NCBI RefSeq assembly: GCF_013522705.1
Contig: NZ_JAAMRE010000004.1
Coordinates: 221,000-284,999 of the forward strand
DNA: 64,000 bases
Reading direction: 5' to 3'
Source: Pseudomonas lurida
Lineage (GTDB): Bacteria; Pseudomonadota; Gammaproteobacteria; Pseudomonadales; Pseudomonadaceae
Part shown: in pieces, positions 17,874-28,400 of the stretch
Position numbering within the stretch: the first letter of the stretch is position 1
Layout: every line of letters begins with the position of its first letter
Notes under the pieces: generated by a model
Databases searched by the model: none
Told to the model about the DNA's origin: nothing
The model's input: only the letters and a program-made list of their open reading frames with translations
Program-made: the position numbers and the translations under genes

Positions 17874-19871
17874 ATGAGTAGAAAACATCGTTCGCCTAAT
17901 GCACCCGCGCCTTTGGTTCTCAATGCACCCACAATCGTTGAAGCACTGGATGATGCAACCGGTCTTATTCCAGCGCCGGTGGCATCCGTTGGCATTAACC
18001 TGCGGTTAAGTACGGGGACAGCGTCAAGGAGCACAGATTGGATGAGCGTCGAAATTCGCGATCCCGGTGCGTTTCCACCGACGTGGAGTACCCTGGTAGC
18101 GCCCTATCAACTGACAGGCATCCCTACTCCGATTCCACCCATCATCACCAGGTCTGTTCCTGCGCCACTACCCCAGTTCAGGCATGGTTTTTACGAGCTC
18201 CGAAATACACAGTACCGTAATAGCGCTGGTGTACCGGGAACCCCCGTAGACAGCTCCAATCCTGGCGCATTTCGAGTCGATACCATTGCGCCCTATGCCG
18301 TGGAGTCATCACGTGAGCAGCCGACGGTTCCGGTTTTCGTCAATGCGCCGCCGGGTACTGTAATCAACGATGCGTTCCTGGTAGCGGAGGGTGGTCTGGA
18401 GATCGGCATTCCCCCGAACACCTATCCCGCACAGCCAGGGCAATTTGAAGCAGGGGACGTGTTTTTTGTTTACTTCAGCCCGGTCATGGACCCGCGCCCC
18501 GAATATTTGGTGAGTGATCCCAACGGGATCCCGATGCTGCCTACGGGGGGCTCGTTCTTCTTGCCCAGAGACCAGATAATTTTGAGTGGGATGTACTATC
18601 TGTTCTACACCATCCGTGATCGGGCGGGTAACGTCAGCCGCCCGTCGTTCAATGATTTTCGCACCGTTTCATTGCTTGACGATCCTGTGCCGTTGGAGGT
18701 CTTCGTTCCACTGGCACCCGCCCCGCGCGACGGCAGCACCGACGATCTGCTCGATATTGCGGATTACAGGCAAGGCATTGACGTTCATATTGAAGAGTAT
18801 CTGAACCATGCAATAGGGCTGGACAAATTCGAGCTGCAATGGGAAGCCCTGCCATTTGGCCCGCAGACCCCTGAACTTACTGGGTTTGACGTTATATTCA
18901 CCAATATGAACGATGCGATCAGAGCGGCGTATACAGCGACGCTGGGGCCGCAGAGTGTGACGTTGCGCTACCGTATCGACCGAAATGGTGTGTTCTTTAC
19001 CTCTCCCGTGAAAACCGTGCGACTTGACTTGTCGGTGGAAGGCCCGACTCTACCAGGCACCCTCGAACCGGGTGATGTGAACCCCGCACTGCAGCTGGCC
19101 CAGGTGTATGGCGCAGTCTCCGACCAACTGAATACATTGCGTATCGAAGATGCGGGGCAACCCGTCAGGATCGTGATTCCACTCTGGACCGTTGCGGTTG
19201 CACCTCATGCGGACAACAGGTTTTTCCTGTTTTGGGGAACTGCAAAAGAGCGGGTCGGTCCTTTTCCCCTCAGCACGTTAGTGCCCGGGGATGACGCGAC
19301 GTTTACCATCCCGTGGGACGTCGTGGCGCGACACAGTAATGGCATGCAGCCTGTCAGCTATGTGGTCACCGGCCCCGGTACCACGAATGAAAACCCGTCG
19401 GGTGTTACTTCTGTTAACGTGATCGATGCTGTGACGGTGATACTGCCGCCTGCTGAATTCCGGCACTTGGACGTCAACGATGAGTGGAGTTGCGTATCCT
19501 TGCAAAGCCGTGGCCCTGGGGTACCGCCAACACTGTTCGCCGAGCTTTTCATTCCAGCTGATCCACGCCTGGTAGTCGGCAATAGTGTGACGGTAACCGT
19601 GACTATTTACAGCGAGGCGTTTGGTTTTCCACCGGGACCATTCACAGATGACTTCACCTATCCAAGGTTGAGCCAGGATGATGTGGACAATGGCTTTATC
19701 GTTGAAATTCCTTACGGTGCATTCCTCAAACAGTCTGTGTTTGGACCTTGCGAGGTGACCTACAGCACGGATGTAGCCGTCGGGGTGGGTACTGGAGAGC
19801 TGGCTGAGGTGTACACCGTATTCTCCAATCCGGCGTCGTACTGCGATGAAACGGAGATTGTGAGACCTTAG
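17874..19871 (+). CDS. Ig-like DRAGN-motif protein of unknown function (copy 2)
   Basis: 665 aa, AAGGAGAG nine bases before the ATG. Related to the preceding gene: it shares an N-terminal module, the segment EAGDVFFVYFS (about residues 197-207) and YLFYTIRDRAGNVSRPSF (about 242-259). It then continues with further beta-rich modules, one around residues 430-490 (PLWTVAVAPHADNRFFLFWG) and a C-terminal one with two cysteines (SCVSLQSRG; PASYCDETE). No signal peptide or membrane segment, so it is cytoplasmic unless exported by a non-Sec route. A strong hairpin follows. Function unknown. Confidence 0.75.
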   Translation: MSRKHRSPNAPAPLVLNAPTIVEALDDATGLIPAPVASVGINLRLSTGTASRSTDWMSVEIRDPGAFPPTWSTLVAPYQLTGIPTPIPPIITRSVPAPLPQFRHGFYELRNTQYRNSAGVPGTPVDSSNPGAFRVDTIAPYAVESSREQPTVPVFVNAPPGTVINDAFLVAEGGLEIGIPPNTYPAQPGQFEAGDVFFVYFSPVMDPRPEYLVSDPNGIPMLPTGGSFFLPRDQIILSGMYYLFYTIRDRAGNVSRPSFNDFRTVSLLDDPVPLEVFVPLAPAPRDGSTDDLLDIADYRQGIDVHIEEYLNHAIGLDKFELQWEALPFGPQTPELTGFDVIFTNMNDAIRAAYTATLGPQSVTLRYRIDRNGVFFTSPVKTVRLDLSVEGPTLPGTLEPGDVNPALQLAQVYGAVSDQLNTLRIEDAGQPVRIVIPLWTVAVAPHADNRFFLFWGTAKERVGPFPLSTLVPGDDATFTIPWDVVARHSNGMQPVSYVVTGPGTTNENPSGVTSVNVIDAVTVILPPAEFRHLDVNDEWSCVSLQSRGPGVPPTLFAELFIPADPRLVVGNSVTVTVTIYSEAFGFPPGPFTDDFTYPRLSQDDVDNGFIVEIPYGAFLKQSVFGPCEVTYSTDVAVGVGTGELAEVYTVFSNPASYCDETEIVRP

Positions 19872-19880
19872 ACCCACAGT

Positions 19881-19938
19881 CAGTTGCCAGCTGCACCAAA
19901 GGGAAACATAAGCTTCCCTTTGGTGTAGCTGGCAACTG
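19881..19938. terminator. Long near-perfect stem-loop after the Ig-like gene pair
   Basis: 25-base arms (19881-19905 and 19914-19938) pair with a single G-U position and an 8-base loop. It begins nine bases after the stop of the 665-aa gene. There is no T tract after it, so it may be a transcript-stabilising or factor-dependent end rather than a simple intrinsic terminator. Confidence 0.6.
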
Positions 19939-20150
19939 CACTCTTTCCTTACTACGCCGGGTTTTTGAATGCACGGCTGACAGCCGGGTCTTTTGGATCT
20001 TTATATTGCCTATCGCTACATCCAGCTCAGATTAATCCTACATCCATGGGTATATTCGCTCAGTAATCTCTGCGCCGCACAGGTAAGGCTCCATTCCAAG
20101 GGGAACGAGCCAAACCGTTTCAAAGGCTCCAGCCCAGAGAGTGAAAACCT

Positions 20151-22415
20151 ATGTCCGTGTTAACCAACTTCGAGCTCAAGCCCTTGAGCAAGATAATGAA
20201 AGTTCCAACTATTACCTTCCTTATGTTTGCGGCGGTTCAATCGACTGCGCAAGCTGTTCAACTCATTGGCGAGTCAAGAACCATTGAAGCCGGTGAACTG
20301 CCAAATGACTGGCAACTGGACTTGAACGCCGAGCTGACCGTGAACGGTGCCAGGGCGCAGCATATTCGGGTCAACGATTCGGCGCTGATTGTCAATGCTG
20401 GCAGCCGCATTGACGACATCCATGCCACCCAGGGTTCGTCCGTCAGCCTGAACGGGGCTACTGTCGACTCATCCCACGCTGTGTACGGTGCGGTACGCCT
20501 GGTCGACAGCGATGCCCTTATTCGCAACAGCGACATCACCAGCCATACCACGGTAGGCCTGCAAGCGTTCCAGAGCTTCGATTCTGACAAAGGGGCGGTT
20601 GCCAAGGTATTCAATAGCACCATTCGTGGCCATATCGGCGGGGCGGTGGCAGAGGACAACAGTGAGCTGCACTTCAATCAAAATACGTTAGTAGAAGGCA
20701 CTGGCGCCGACAGCTTCGGCGTGTTCGTCGAAGGGGCAACGGTCACCGCCAGCCAAAGCCGAATCATTGGCGGCAAGAACGGCGTGCTGTTCAACGATGA
20801 CAACGGCAACGGTGGCGTTGGCAAATTGGTGCTGGATAATTCCAGCGTCGAGGGCCGCAGCGGTTCCGCCATCCTGGTCAATGGCGAGCATGGCTTGGCC
20901 TCGGGAGCTGAAATTGAGGTGCGCAACGGCTCCACGTTGATCGGTGGCAACGGCACGTTGCTGGAAGTCAACGGCGGTGCCACGGCAAGCATGAATGTCG
21001 ACAACAGTCGTTTGAATGGAAACGTTATTGTCGAAGATGGCAGCACCGCACATTTGAACCTGCAGAACGCCGCCAGCCTGACCGGCCAAATGCAGAATGT
21101 CACCAGCCTTAACATCGGCGACCAGTCTTTTTGGGAGCTGACGGGCGATAGCCAGGTAGGCGCACTGAGCCTGGCGGGCGGTACGGTAAAGTTCGGTCAC
21201 ACCGACGCGTTCTATCAACTGGACCTGGACAGCCTTGACGGAAACGGCACCTTTGTCATGGGCACCGATTTCGCGCGTGGCATCACGGACTTCCTGAACA
21301 TCGAGGGCGAGGCCAAAGGCAATCACAGCCTGTTGCTCGCTGCCAGCGGCGCGGAGCCGGTCAATCCCGAGGATATTCGCGTTGTGCATACCGGTGGAGG
21401 CGACGCGCAGTTTTCCCTGGTCGGTGATGTGGTTGACGTAGGTGCTTACTCCTACGGCTTGAAAAAGGACGGCACCGACTGGTTCCTTGACCCTAACAAT
21501 CGCGTGATCAGCCCAGGCACTCGCTCGGTCCTGGCGTTGTTCAATACCGCACCCACTGTGTGGTACGGCGAAGCCACATCACTGCGCACGCGTATGGGGG
21601 AGTTGCGCTTCGAACCGGGTCAGGCGGGCCTTTGGATCCGTGGTTACGGCAATAAGTACAAGGTGTCCGACAGTACCGGTGTCGGCTACAGCCAGAACCA
21701 ACAAGGCTTTACCCTGGGAGCCGATACTCCACTGGCCGACAGTCAGTGGCTGGTGGGCGTCATGGCCGGTCACAGTACCTCGGATTTGAACCTCAAGCGC
21801 GGTACGTCCGGCAACGTGAAGAGCTACTATCTGGGTGCCTATGCGACGTGGCTGGATGAGGAAAGCGGCCTGTATTTCGATGCAGTCGCCAAGGTCAACC
21901 GATTCCAGAACGAGTCCAAGGTAGGTTTGAGCGACGGTACCTCGTCCAGGGGTAAGTACAACAACACCGGCGGCGGTTTGTCGGCGGAGTTCGGTCGCAA
22001 CATCAAGCTGGACGACGGGTTCTTTGTCGAGCCGTATGCACAGATGTCCACCGTAGTGATCCAGGGCGCCAATTACAGTCTGGACAACGGCCTGCAAGCC
22101 AAGGGCGAGCGTACCCGCTCGATCATGGCCAAAGCCGGCGCCACCGTAGGGCGCGATATCCAGCTTGACAGCGGCAGCGTCGTACAGCCTTATCTGCGGG
22201 CAGCGATGGTGCATGAATTTGCCAGCAACAATAAAGTCTCGGTGAACAACAATGTGTTCAACAACGACCTGTCGGGCTCTCGTGCTGAATTCGGCGCCGG
22301 TCTCGCGGTGAAGCTGTCGCAGAATCTGCAGCTGCATGCCGACCTCGAACACAGCAGTGGCGGCAAAGTTGAGCAGCCATGGGGCGCCAACGTAGGTGTC
22401 CGCTACTCCTGGTAA
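20151..22415 (+). CDS. Autotransporter (type Va), pertactin-like passenger
   Basis: 754 aa. An ATG at 20196 would give a clean signal peptide (MKVPTITFLMFAAVQSTAQA, cleaved after AQA); the first ATG at 20151 adds 15 residues, and neither start has a strong ribosome site. The passenger (about residues 36-480) is rich in N, G, S, T and V with short beta-helix repeats such as DNSSVEGRSGSA and NGSTLIGGNG. The C-terminal autotransporter barrel runs from about residue 482 (MGELRFEPGQAGLWIRGYG) and ends in RYSW, an outer-membrane beta-signal. No catalytic protease or lipase motif is seen, so an adhesin or surface structure is likelier. A terminator follows. Confidence 0.88.
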   Translation: MSVLTNFELKPLSKIMKVPTITFLMFAAVQSTAQAVQLIGESRTIEAGELPNDWQLDLNAELTVNGARAQHIRVNDSALIVNAGSRIDDIHATQGSSVSLNGATVDSSHAVYGAVRLVDSDALIRNSDITSHTTVGLQAFQSFDSDKGAVAKVFNSTIRGHIGGAVAEDNSELHFNQNTLVEGTGADSFGVFVEGATVTASQSRIIGGKNGVLFNDDNGNGGVGKLVLDNSSVEGRSGSAILVNGEHGLASGAEIEVRNGSTLIGGNGTLLEVNGGATASMNVDNSRLNGNVIVEDGSTAHLNLQNAASLTGQMQNVTSLNIGDQSFWELTGDSQVGALSLAGGTVKFGHTDAFYQLDLDSLDGNGTFVMGTDFARGITDFLNIEGEAKGNHSLLLAASGAEPVNPEDIRVVHTGGGDAQFSLVGDVVDVGAYSYGLKKDGTDWFLDPNNRVISPGTRSVLALFNTAPTVWYGEATSLRTRMGELRFEPGQAGLWIRGYGNKYKVSDSTGVGYSQNQQGFTLGADTPLADSQWLVGVMAGHSTSDLNLKRGTSGNVKSYYLGAYATWLDEESGLYFDAVAKVNRFQNESKVGLSDGTSSRGKYNNTGGGLSAEFGRNIKLDDGFFVEPYAQMSTVVIQGANYSLDNGLQAKGERTRSIMAKAGATVGRDIQLDSGSVVQPYLRAAMVHEFASNNKVSVNNNVFNNDLSGSRAEFGAGLAVKLSQNLQLHADLEHSSGGKVEQPWGANVGVRYSW

Positions 22416-22427
22416 TGCCTGCTACAC

Positions 22428-22462
22428 AAAAACGCCCGTATCGAGAGATGCGGGCGTTTTTT
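22428..22462. terminator. Intrinsic terminator, probably bidirectional
   Basis: AAAACGCCCG pairs with CGGGCGTTTT around a 12-base loop, followed by TT and preceded by A residues. It separates the autotransporter gene from the convergent small gene at 22479. Confidence 0.85.
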
Positions 22463-22478
22463 CATGGGGCACGGCCCA

Positions 22479-22940
22479 TCAACTGATCAGGTCGAAATCG
22501 ACCTCGAGCGTATGTTTATTCCCGTGAGCATCGTTATCGGTTGTTGCATTTAATCTACCCTTGATTTTAATCTCGCCGGGGGCCAGCCCGATAATGAGCA
22601 ACTCGCCCATAATGCCACTGACCGTATAGTGGTCGGTGGGGGACTCCACCGAGTACCAGACTTCGACATCTGTAAACTCCTGCTCCTCCAGCCTGATTAC
22701 CTTGCCGACTTCAACGCTATCGGGCACCTGGATAAATAGTTTTTTGAGGGTAACCGAGTTATCGGCGTGCCGGGCGTTGACTTTGAAAACTTTCCGATCG
22801 TAGTCACGGGACAGAGTGGTGGTCTGGAAAGTGACAGGAATGGAGTCGATTTTTGCATCGAAAGGACCTGATGCGGTGATTCGTTTGGGACCCAATGCTT
22901 TGAGCTGCTCAGGGGTTAAAGTGTGCGCTTGTACAGTCAT
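22479..22940 (-). CDS. Small orphan protein of unknown function
   Basis: 153 aa from the ATG at 22940, chosen because GGAGAAG lies eight bases upstream; the frame is open further 5' but without coding character. Beta-rich and acidic, no signal peptide or membrane segment. Notable parts are TLTPEQLKALGPKRI near the N-terminus, a central LFIQVPDSVEVGKVIRL stretch and a KIKGRLNATTDND...LEVDFDLIS end. I recognise no family. It is convergent with the autotransporter gene and preceded by 235 bases without a gene. Confidence 0.65.
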   Translation of the reverse strand: MTVQAHTLTPEQLKALGPKRITASGPFDAKIDSIPVTFQTTTLSRDYDRKVFKVNARHADNSVTLKKLFIQVPDSVEVGKVIRLEEQEFTDVEVWYSVESPTDHYTVSGIMGELLIIGLAPGEIKIKGRLNATTDNDAHGNKHTLEVDFDLIS

Positions 22941-23175
22941 GATCGCTTCTCCATCGCGGTTGGTTGTGCGAGTAACAGAGGTATCAATGGCTCTGTCCGA
23001 AGCATGTAATAGCAGGGTGTGCAATCTGTAAACTGTCAGAACTAACAGTATACGCAGGCTGCGATATATGAGTGGCCAGCCCCTTTCCAAAAAGAGCATC
23101 TCTTACCAGGCATGGCAGTCTAAGCACATATTCTTAATTCGGTTTTGTACTATCTCTAATGGAGTTTTTTGCGCC

Positions 23176-23775
23176 TCAGACGATGAGACTCAACCATGTC
23201 GAGCTCAGCAGTAACAACGCCATCCATTGGTTGAAGCGCCTCATTGCGTGGGGCGATGTGAACGCGTGGCTCGATGCTGCGCCCAACAATGCCCAAGCAC
23301 CCAGACACGGAAGCGATATCAGAAAAAAAACCAGTGACAGGTATAGCACCTGGCTCTGTTGCTTTGTGTCGTTGTTGGCAAACACACTGACCACCGCCAA
23401 CGCCATCATCCAGGTCTTGGGGTTGATCAACTGCAGGCTGGCGGCGCCGATCAGGCCGAGACGCTTATCGGCTGATTGCGAAGCCAAAGCCTGGGGCGGG
23501 GCGGTGAAGATCTGCCAGGCCAGATAGCTCAACCAGGCGATGCCGGCCCACTGCATCGTCGTTTGCACAGCCGGCAGATGGACCAGTGACCCACCTACGC
23601 CCGAGCCCACCATCAACACAATGCCTGCCGCGCCTGCACACGCGCCGAGGATGATCGGCAGCGCTGCCTTGAATCCGTAGCGGGCACTGTTACTCAGCAC
23701 CAGGATATTGGTGGGGCCGGGGGTAATCGAGGCAACGAAGGCGAACAGCATGAACGGTACGAGCGTGGACAGCAT
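23176..23775 (-). CDS. LysE/RhtB-family amino-acid exporter
   Basis: 199 aa from the ATG at 23775 (GGAG upstream). Six hydrophobic segments and the family motif ITPGPTNILVLSNSARYG (residues 17-34), with INPKTWMMAL in TM4 (about 117-126). Such proteins export amino acids or related metabolites. It lies 53 bases downstream of an AraC-type gene in the same direction, which probably controls it. Confidence 0.87.
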   Translation of the reverse strand: MLSTLVPFMLFAFVASITPGPTNILVLSNSARYGFKAALPIILGACAGAAGIVLMVGSGVGGSLVHLPAVQTTMQWAGIAWLSYLAWQIFTAPPQALASQSADKRLGLIGAASLQLINPKTWMMALAVVSVFANNDTKQQSQVLYLSLVFFLISLPCLGAWALLGAASSHAFTSPHAMRRFNQWMALLLLSSTWLSLIV

Positions 23776-23828
23776 GGTGATCACTCCAATAAATAAATCG
23801 ATGGAGTCGATTCTCACAAGCCGCCGGG

Positions 23829-24668
23829 TTATCTGTCTGGAAGATTTGAGCAGCGCCTGCGGTAGGCGGCGGGGGTCAGGCCATAGGCGCGCATAAACCA
23901 GCGGCCCATGTGGCTCTGGTCGGCGAAGCCCAGGGCAATCGCCACATCGGCGGGTTGTTCGCCCTTGGCCAGTAAATGCCGGGCACGGGCCAGGCGCAGT
24001 TGCACCAGGTAGGCATGGGGCGGCAGGCCGAACGCGCTTTTGAAGGCGCGGCTCAAGCGAAAGCGGTCGACGCCGCAGGCCAGCGCCAGTTCGTGCATGC
24101 CCACGTCGTGATGCAGGTGCGCATGCAGGTATTCCCGAGCCTTGTGGGCCACCTGCGGCAGACGCGGATCGTCGCCGTAGCGTGTGCGCCAGTGAAGGTG
24201 TCCGGTGAGGCGTTCGAGCAATTGGTCCATGGCGCGCTGGCGTACGATGCGCAACTCGCCGCGGTGCAGGGTCTGGAACGCTTGGCTGGTGGCGAAAGCC
24301 AGGCGTGGGTCGTCGGCCAGGGTGCTGACGAAACTCAGCTGGCTGGTGGCCGGTGCCTCTTCGAATACGGTGCTCACTTCCCGTGTCAGCCAATGCGGGT
24401 CGAGGTAGAGCATGTGATAGGTAAAACCGTCGGCGGTCGGCGCGTCGCCGTCATGCAGCTCGCCGGGTTCCACCAGGAACACCTGGCCGGGCACGCTGTC
24501 GTGGCGGGTGCGGCGGCAATTGAATTGCTGCACGCCTTGCTCGGTCACGCCGATCAGGTAGCTGTCATGCCAGTGGGGGTCGTAGGCGTGGCCTTCGAAA
24601 TGCGCGCGCAGCGTTTCGATGCCGGTGTCGGTGTCCTGGGACAGGTCGATCCAATTGTGCGCGGTCAT
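23829..24668 (-). CDS. AraC-family regulator with cupin sensor domain
   Basis: 279 aa from the ATG at 24668 (GAGGGGG two bases upstream). The N-terminal cupin region has HWHDSYLIGVTEQGVQQF (about residues 29-46) and PGQVFLVEPGELHDG; the two C-terminal HTH motifs are at about 185-275 (MHELALACGVDRFRLSRAFK and PADVAIALGFADQSHMGRWF). This architecture is frequent beside LysE exporters in Pseudomonas, where the cupin senses an amino acid. Confidence 0.88.
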   Translation of the reverse strand: MTAHNWIDLSQDTDTGIETLRAHFEGHAYDPHWHDSYLIGVTEQGVQQFNCRRTRHDSVPGQVFLVEPGELHDGDAPTADGFTYHMLYLDPHWLTREVSTVFEEAPATSQLSFVSTLADDPRLAFATSQAFQTLHRGELRIVRQRAMDQLLERLTGHLHWRTRYGDDPRLPQVAHKAREYLHAHLHHDVGMHELALACGVDRFRLSRAFKSAFGLPPHAYLVQLRLARARHLLAKGEQPADVAIALGFADQSHMGRWFMRAYGLTPAAYRRRCSNLPDR

Positions 24669-24739
24669 AACCCCCTCGACGGTGTGTAAAACGGTATTAG
24701 CGACCCGTGCGGCATGGGCGTCTAGAAGGTTTGTGCAGC

Positions 24740-25381
24740 CTAGCCGAACAGGCCGGCGGCGATGTTGATCGAGAAACCCAGGATCGCGGTGTTGAACAGA
24801 AACCCGATCAGCGATTGTCCCAACACCACCTTGCGCATACCACGGGTCGCCACGCCCACGTCGGAGGTCTGCACGGCCACGCCGATGGTGAAGGAGAAGT
24901 ACAGAAAGTCCCAATAGTTGGGTGTGAGCAGGCCCTCGGCAAAGCGCAACGCCGGTTCCTTGCCGGTCCAGGTGTAATACAGGCGAGCGTAGTGCACGCT
25001 GAAAATCACCCCGATCAACAGCCACGAACCGATCACCGTCAAGCCGGTAAAACCGTAGTGCAGCAGGCGTGCCGAGGTTGCCAGGTCTTTGCTGCCCACC
25101 AGCTCGAAGGTGATGGTGGCCAGGCTCGCGATGGCGGCGATGCACACCGTGAACAGCACCAGCCCGGCATTCTCGTCTTCGACTTCGGCGATGCGCTTGA
25201 CGTCCTCGGCCTTGGCCCGGCGCGTCAGCCACAGCATCAGCAGCAGGTAGGTCCAGACGCCGGCATTCCAGCCGATCAGAATTTTGCCGGTGACGGTTCC
25301 GGACGGCGCCAGGATACCCACCGCAAGGCCAAGGACGGCGGCGGCGGAGAGACGCGGATGGGTGCGGGCAAGGAAGGGCAT
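24740..25381 (-). CDS. DUF1345 integral membrane protein
   Basis: 213 aa from the ATG at 25381; an upstream in-frame ATG at 25453 lies in a repeat and is unlikely. Five to six membrane segments, with the signature [21 protein letters not shown] (C-terminal third; conserved [10 protein letters not shown]). DUF1345 proteins have no known function. Single gene between the AraC gene and the efflux operon. Confidence 0.8.
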   Translation of the reverse strand: MPFLARTHPRLSAAAVLGLAVGILAPSGTVTGKILIGWNAGVWTYLLLMLWLTRRAKAEDVKRIAEVEDENAGLVLFTVCIAAIASLATITFELVGSKDLATSARLLHYGFTGLTVIGSWLLIGVIFSVHYARLYYTWTGKEPALRFAEGLLTPNYWDFLYFSFTIGVAVQTSDVGVATRGMRKVVLGQSLIGFLFNTAILGFSINIAAGLFG

Positions 25382-25438
25382 GGCGCTCACGATTCGGGGG
25401 AATAGTGAGCAACATAGGTTGAGCAGCTGCAGGCTGCA

Positions 25439-25490
25439 AGCTTCAAGCGGCAAGTTGAAGCAAGGGTGCTCCGGCTGGCCGCTTGAAGCT
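25439..25490. repeat. 13-base inverted repeat downstream of the efflux operon
   Basis: AGCTTCAAGCGGC (25439-25451) pairs perfectly with GCCGCTTGAAGCT (25478-25490). A related CAAGCGGCAAG repeat occurs between muxB and muxC at 56511-56589. Probably a dispersed Pseudomonas palindromic element; it may also terminate the permease transcript. Confidence 0.55.
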
Positions 25491-25495
25491 GACAG

Positions 25496-28400
25496 TCAGC
25501 GACTGCGCTTGCGCACCAGCTTCATCACCACCACAAAGAACACCGGTACAAACACCACCGCCAAGGTCGCGGTGACCATCCCGCCGATTACCCCGGTACC
25601 AATCGCCTGCTGGCTCGCCGAGCTGGCCCCGGTGGCAATGGCCAGCGGCACCACGCCAAGGATGAACGCCAGCGAGGTCATGATGATCGGCCGTAACCGC
25701 AACCGCGCCGCCTTGAGGGTGGCATCGATCAGGTCTTCGCCCTGGTCATACAGGTCCTTGGCGAACTCGATGATCAGGATCGCGTTCTTCGCCGACAGGC
25801 CGATGATGGTGATCAGGCCCACCTTGAAAAACACATCGTTGGGCATACCGCGCAAGCTCACCGCCAGCACCGCGCCGAGCACGCCCAGCGGCACTACCAG
25901 CAATACCGAGGTCGGGATCGACCAGCTTTCATACAGCGCCGCCAGGCACAGGAACACGATCAGCAGCGACAGCCCCAGCAGTATCGGAGCCTGTGAGCCG
26001 GACAGGCGTTCCTGCAGCGACAGCCCGGTCCATTCCTGACCCAGGCCCGCCGGCAATTGGCTGACCAGGCGCTGGATTTCCGTCATTGCCTCGCCGGTGC
26101 TGTAGCCCGGTGCCGCCTCGCCGGAAATGGCGATGGCAGGGTAGCCGTTGTAGCGCGTCAGTTGCGCCGGGCCCTGGGTCCACTTGGCTTGTACGAAGGC
26201 CGACAGCGGCACCATCTTGCCGGATTCGTTGCGCACATGGATCTTCAGCAGGTCCTCGACCTGGCTGCGCCGGTCGCCTTCGGCCTGCACCACCACGCGC
26301 TGCATGCGGCCCTGGTTGGGGAAGTCGTTGACATAGGCCGAGCCAATCGCCGACGACAGCACATTGCCCACCTCGGCGAAGGATACGCCCAGCGCGTTGG
26401 CCTGCTTGCGGTCGACCTCCAACTGCACCTGGGGCGCCTCGGCCAGGGCGCTTTCGCGCACATTGGCCAGGATCGGGCTTTTCTCCGCCAGGGCCAGCAG
26501 TTCGGTGCGCGCCGCCATCAATGCGGCATGGCCGACGCCCCCGCGATCCTGCAGGCGGAACTCGAAACCACTGGACGTGCCCAGGCCATCCACCGGCGGC
26601 GGCAGCACCGCGTAGGCGATTGCGTCCTTGAGCTCGCTGAAGGCGCCATTGGCGCGCTCGGCAATCGAAGCGGCGGAATCGTCGCTGCCGCGCTGCGACC
26701 AATCCTTGAGCGTGGTAAACGCCAGTGCCGCGTTCTGCCCCGAACCGGAGAAACTGAAACCCATGATCATGGTGGTATCGCCCACCCCCGGCTCGCCGGC
26801 GTTATGCGCTTCGATCTGCTCGGCCACCTGCACCGTGCGGTTCTTGCTGGCCCCCGGCGGCAGTTGGATATCGGTGATGGTGTAGCCCTGGTCCTCCACC
26901 GGCAGGAACGAGGCGGGCAGGCGCACGAACAGCACGCCCATGCCCACCAGCAGCACCAGGTAGATCAGCAGATAGCGGCCGCTGCGCTTGAGCGCATAAG
27001 CCACCCAACCGGTATAGCGCTCGGTGAGGCGCTCGAAGCGCTGGTTGAACCAGCCGAAGAAGCCGCCCTTGGCATGGTGCTCGCCCATGGCGATCGGCTT
27101 GAGCAATGTGGCGCACAGCGCCGGGGTCAAGGTCAGGGCAAGAAACGCCGAGAACAGGATCGAGGTGGCCATCGACAGTGAGAACTGCTGGTAGATCACC
27201 CCCACGGACCCAGCCATGAACGCCATCGGCAGGAACACCGCCACCAGCACCAGGGTAATGCCGATGATCGCGCCGGTGATCTGGCCCATGGCCTTGCGCG
27301 TCGCTTCCTTGGGCGACAGGCCCTCGGTGACCATGATCCGTTCGACGTTCTCCACCACCACGATGGCGTCGTCCACCAGGATGCCGATGGCCAGCACCAT
27401 GCCGAACATGGTCAGCACGTTGATCGAGAAGCCCAGCAGCAACATGGTGGCGAAGGTGCCCATCAACGCAATCGGCACCACCAGGGTCGGGATCAGGGTG
27501 TAGCGCACGTTCTGCAGGAACAGGAACATCACCGCGAACACCAGCGCCATGGCCTCGAGCAGGGTATACACCACCTTGGTGATCGAGACCTTGACGAACG
27601 GCGAGGTGTCGTACGGGATCTTGTATTCCACGTTCGCCGGGAAATACCGCGACAGCTCGTCCATCTTCGCCCGCACCAGGGTCGCGGTGTTCAGCGCATT
27701 GGCGCCCGGTGCCAACTGCACGCTGACGGCGGTGGAGGGTTTGCCGTTCAGGCGCGTGGAAAACTGGTATTCCTGGCTGCCGATTTCCACCCGCGCCACA
27801 TCGCCGATGCGCACGGTGGAGCCGTCAGGGTTGGCCTTGAGCACGATGTCGGCGAATTCCGCCGGGGTCGACAACTGGCCTTTGACCAGGATCGCAGCGG
27901 TGATTTCCTGGGTGTTGGTGCCCGGCAAGTCGCCGATACTGCCGGCCGAGACTTGGGCGTTCTGCGCGGCGATGGCGGCGTTCACGTCGGCCGGGGTCAG
28001 GTTGAAGCCGATCAGCTTCTGCGGGTCGATCCAGATGCGCATGGCGCGCTCGGCGCCGTACAGCTGGGCCTTGCCCACCCCGTCCAGGCGCTTGAGTTCG
28101 TTCATCACGTTGCGCGCCAGGTAATCGCTGAGCGCGACGTCATCGAGCTTGCCGTCGTTGGAGGTGAGGGTCACCAGCAGCAGGAAGCCCGCAGAGACTT
28201 TTTCCACCTGCAGACCCTGTTGCGTCACGGCCTGGGGTAAGCGCGGCTCCACGGCCTTGAGGCGGTTCTGCACATCCACCTGGGCCATTTCCGGGTTGGT
28301 GCCGGGTTGGAAGGTGGCGGTGATCGTCGCCGAACCCAGGCTGCTCTGGGATTCGAAATACAACAGGTGATCGGCGCCGTTGAGTTCCTGTTCGATCAGG

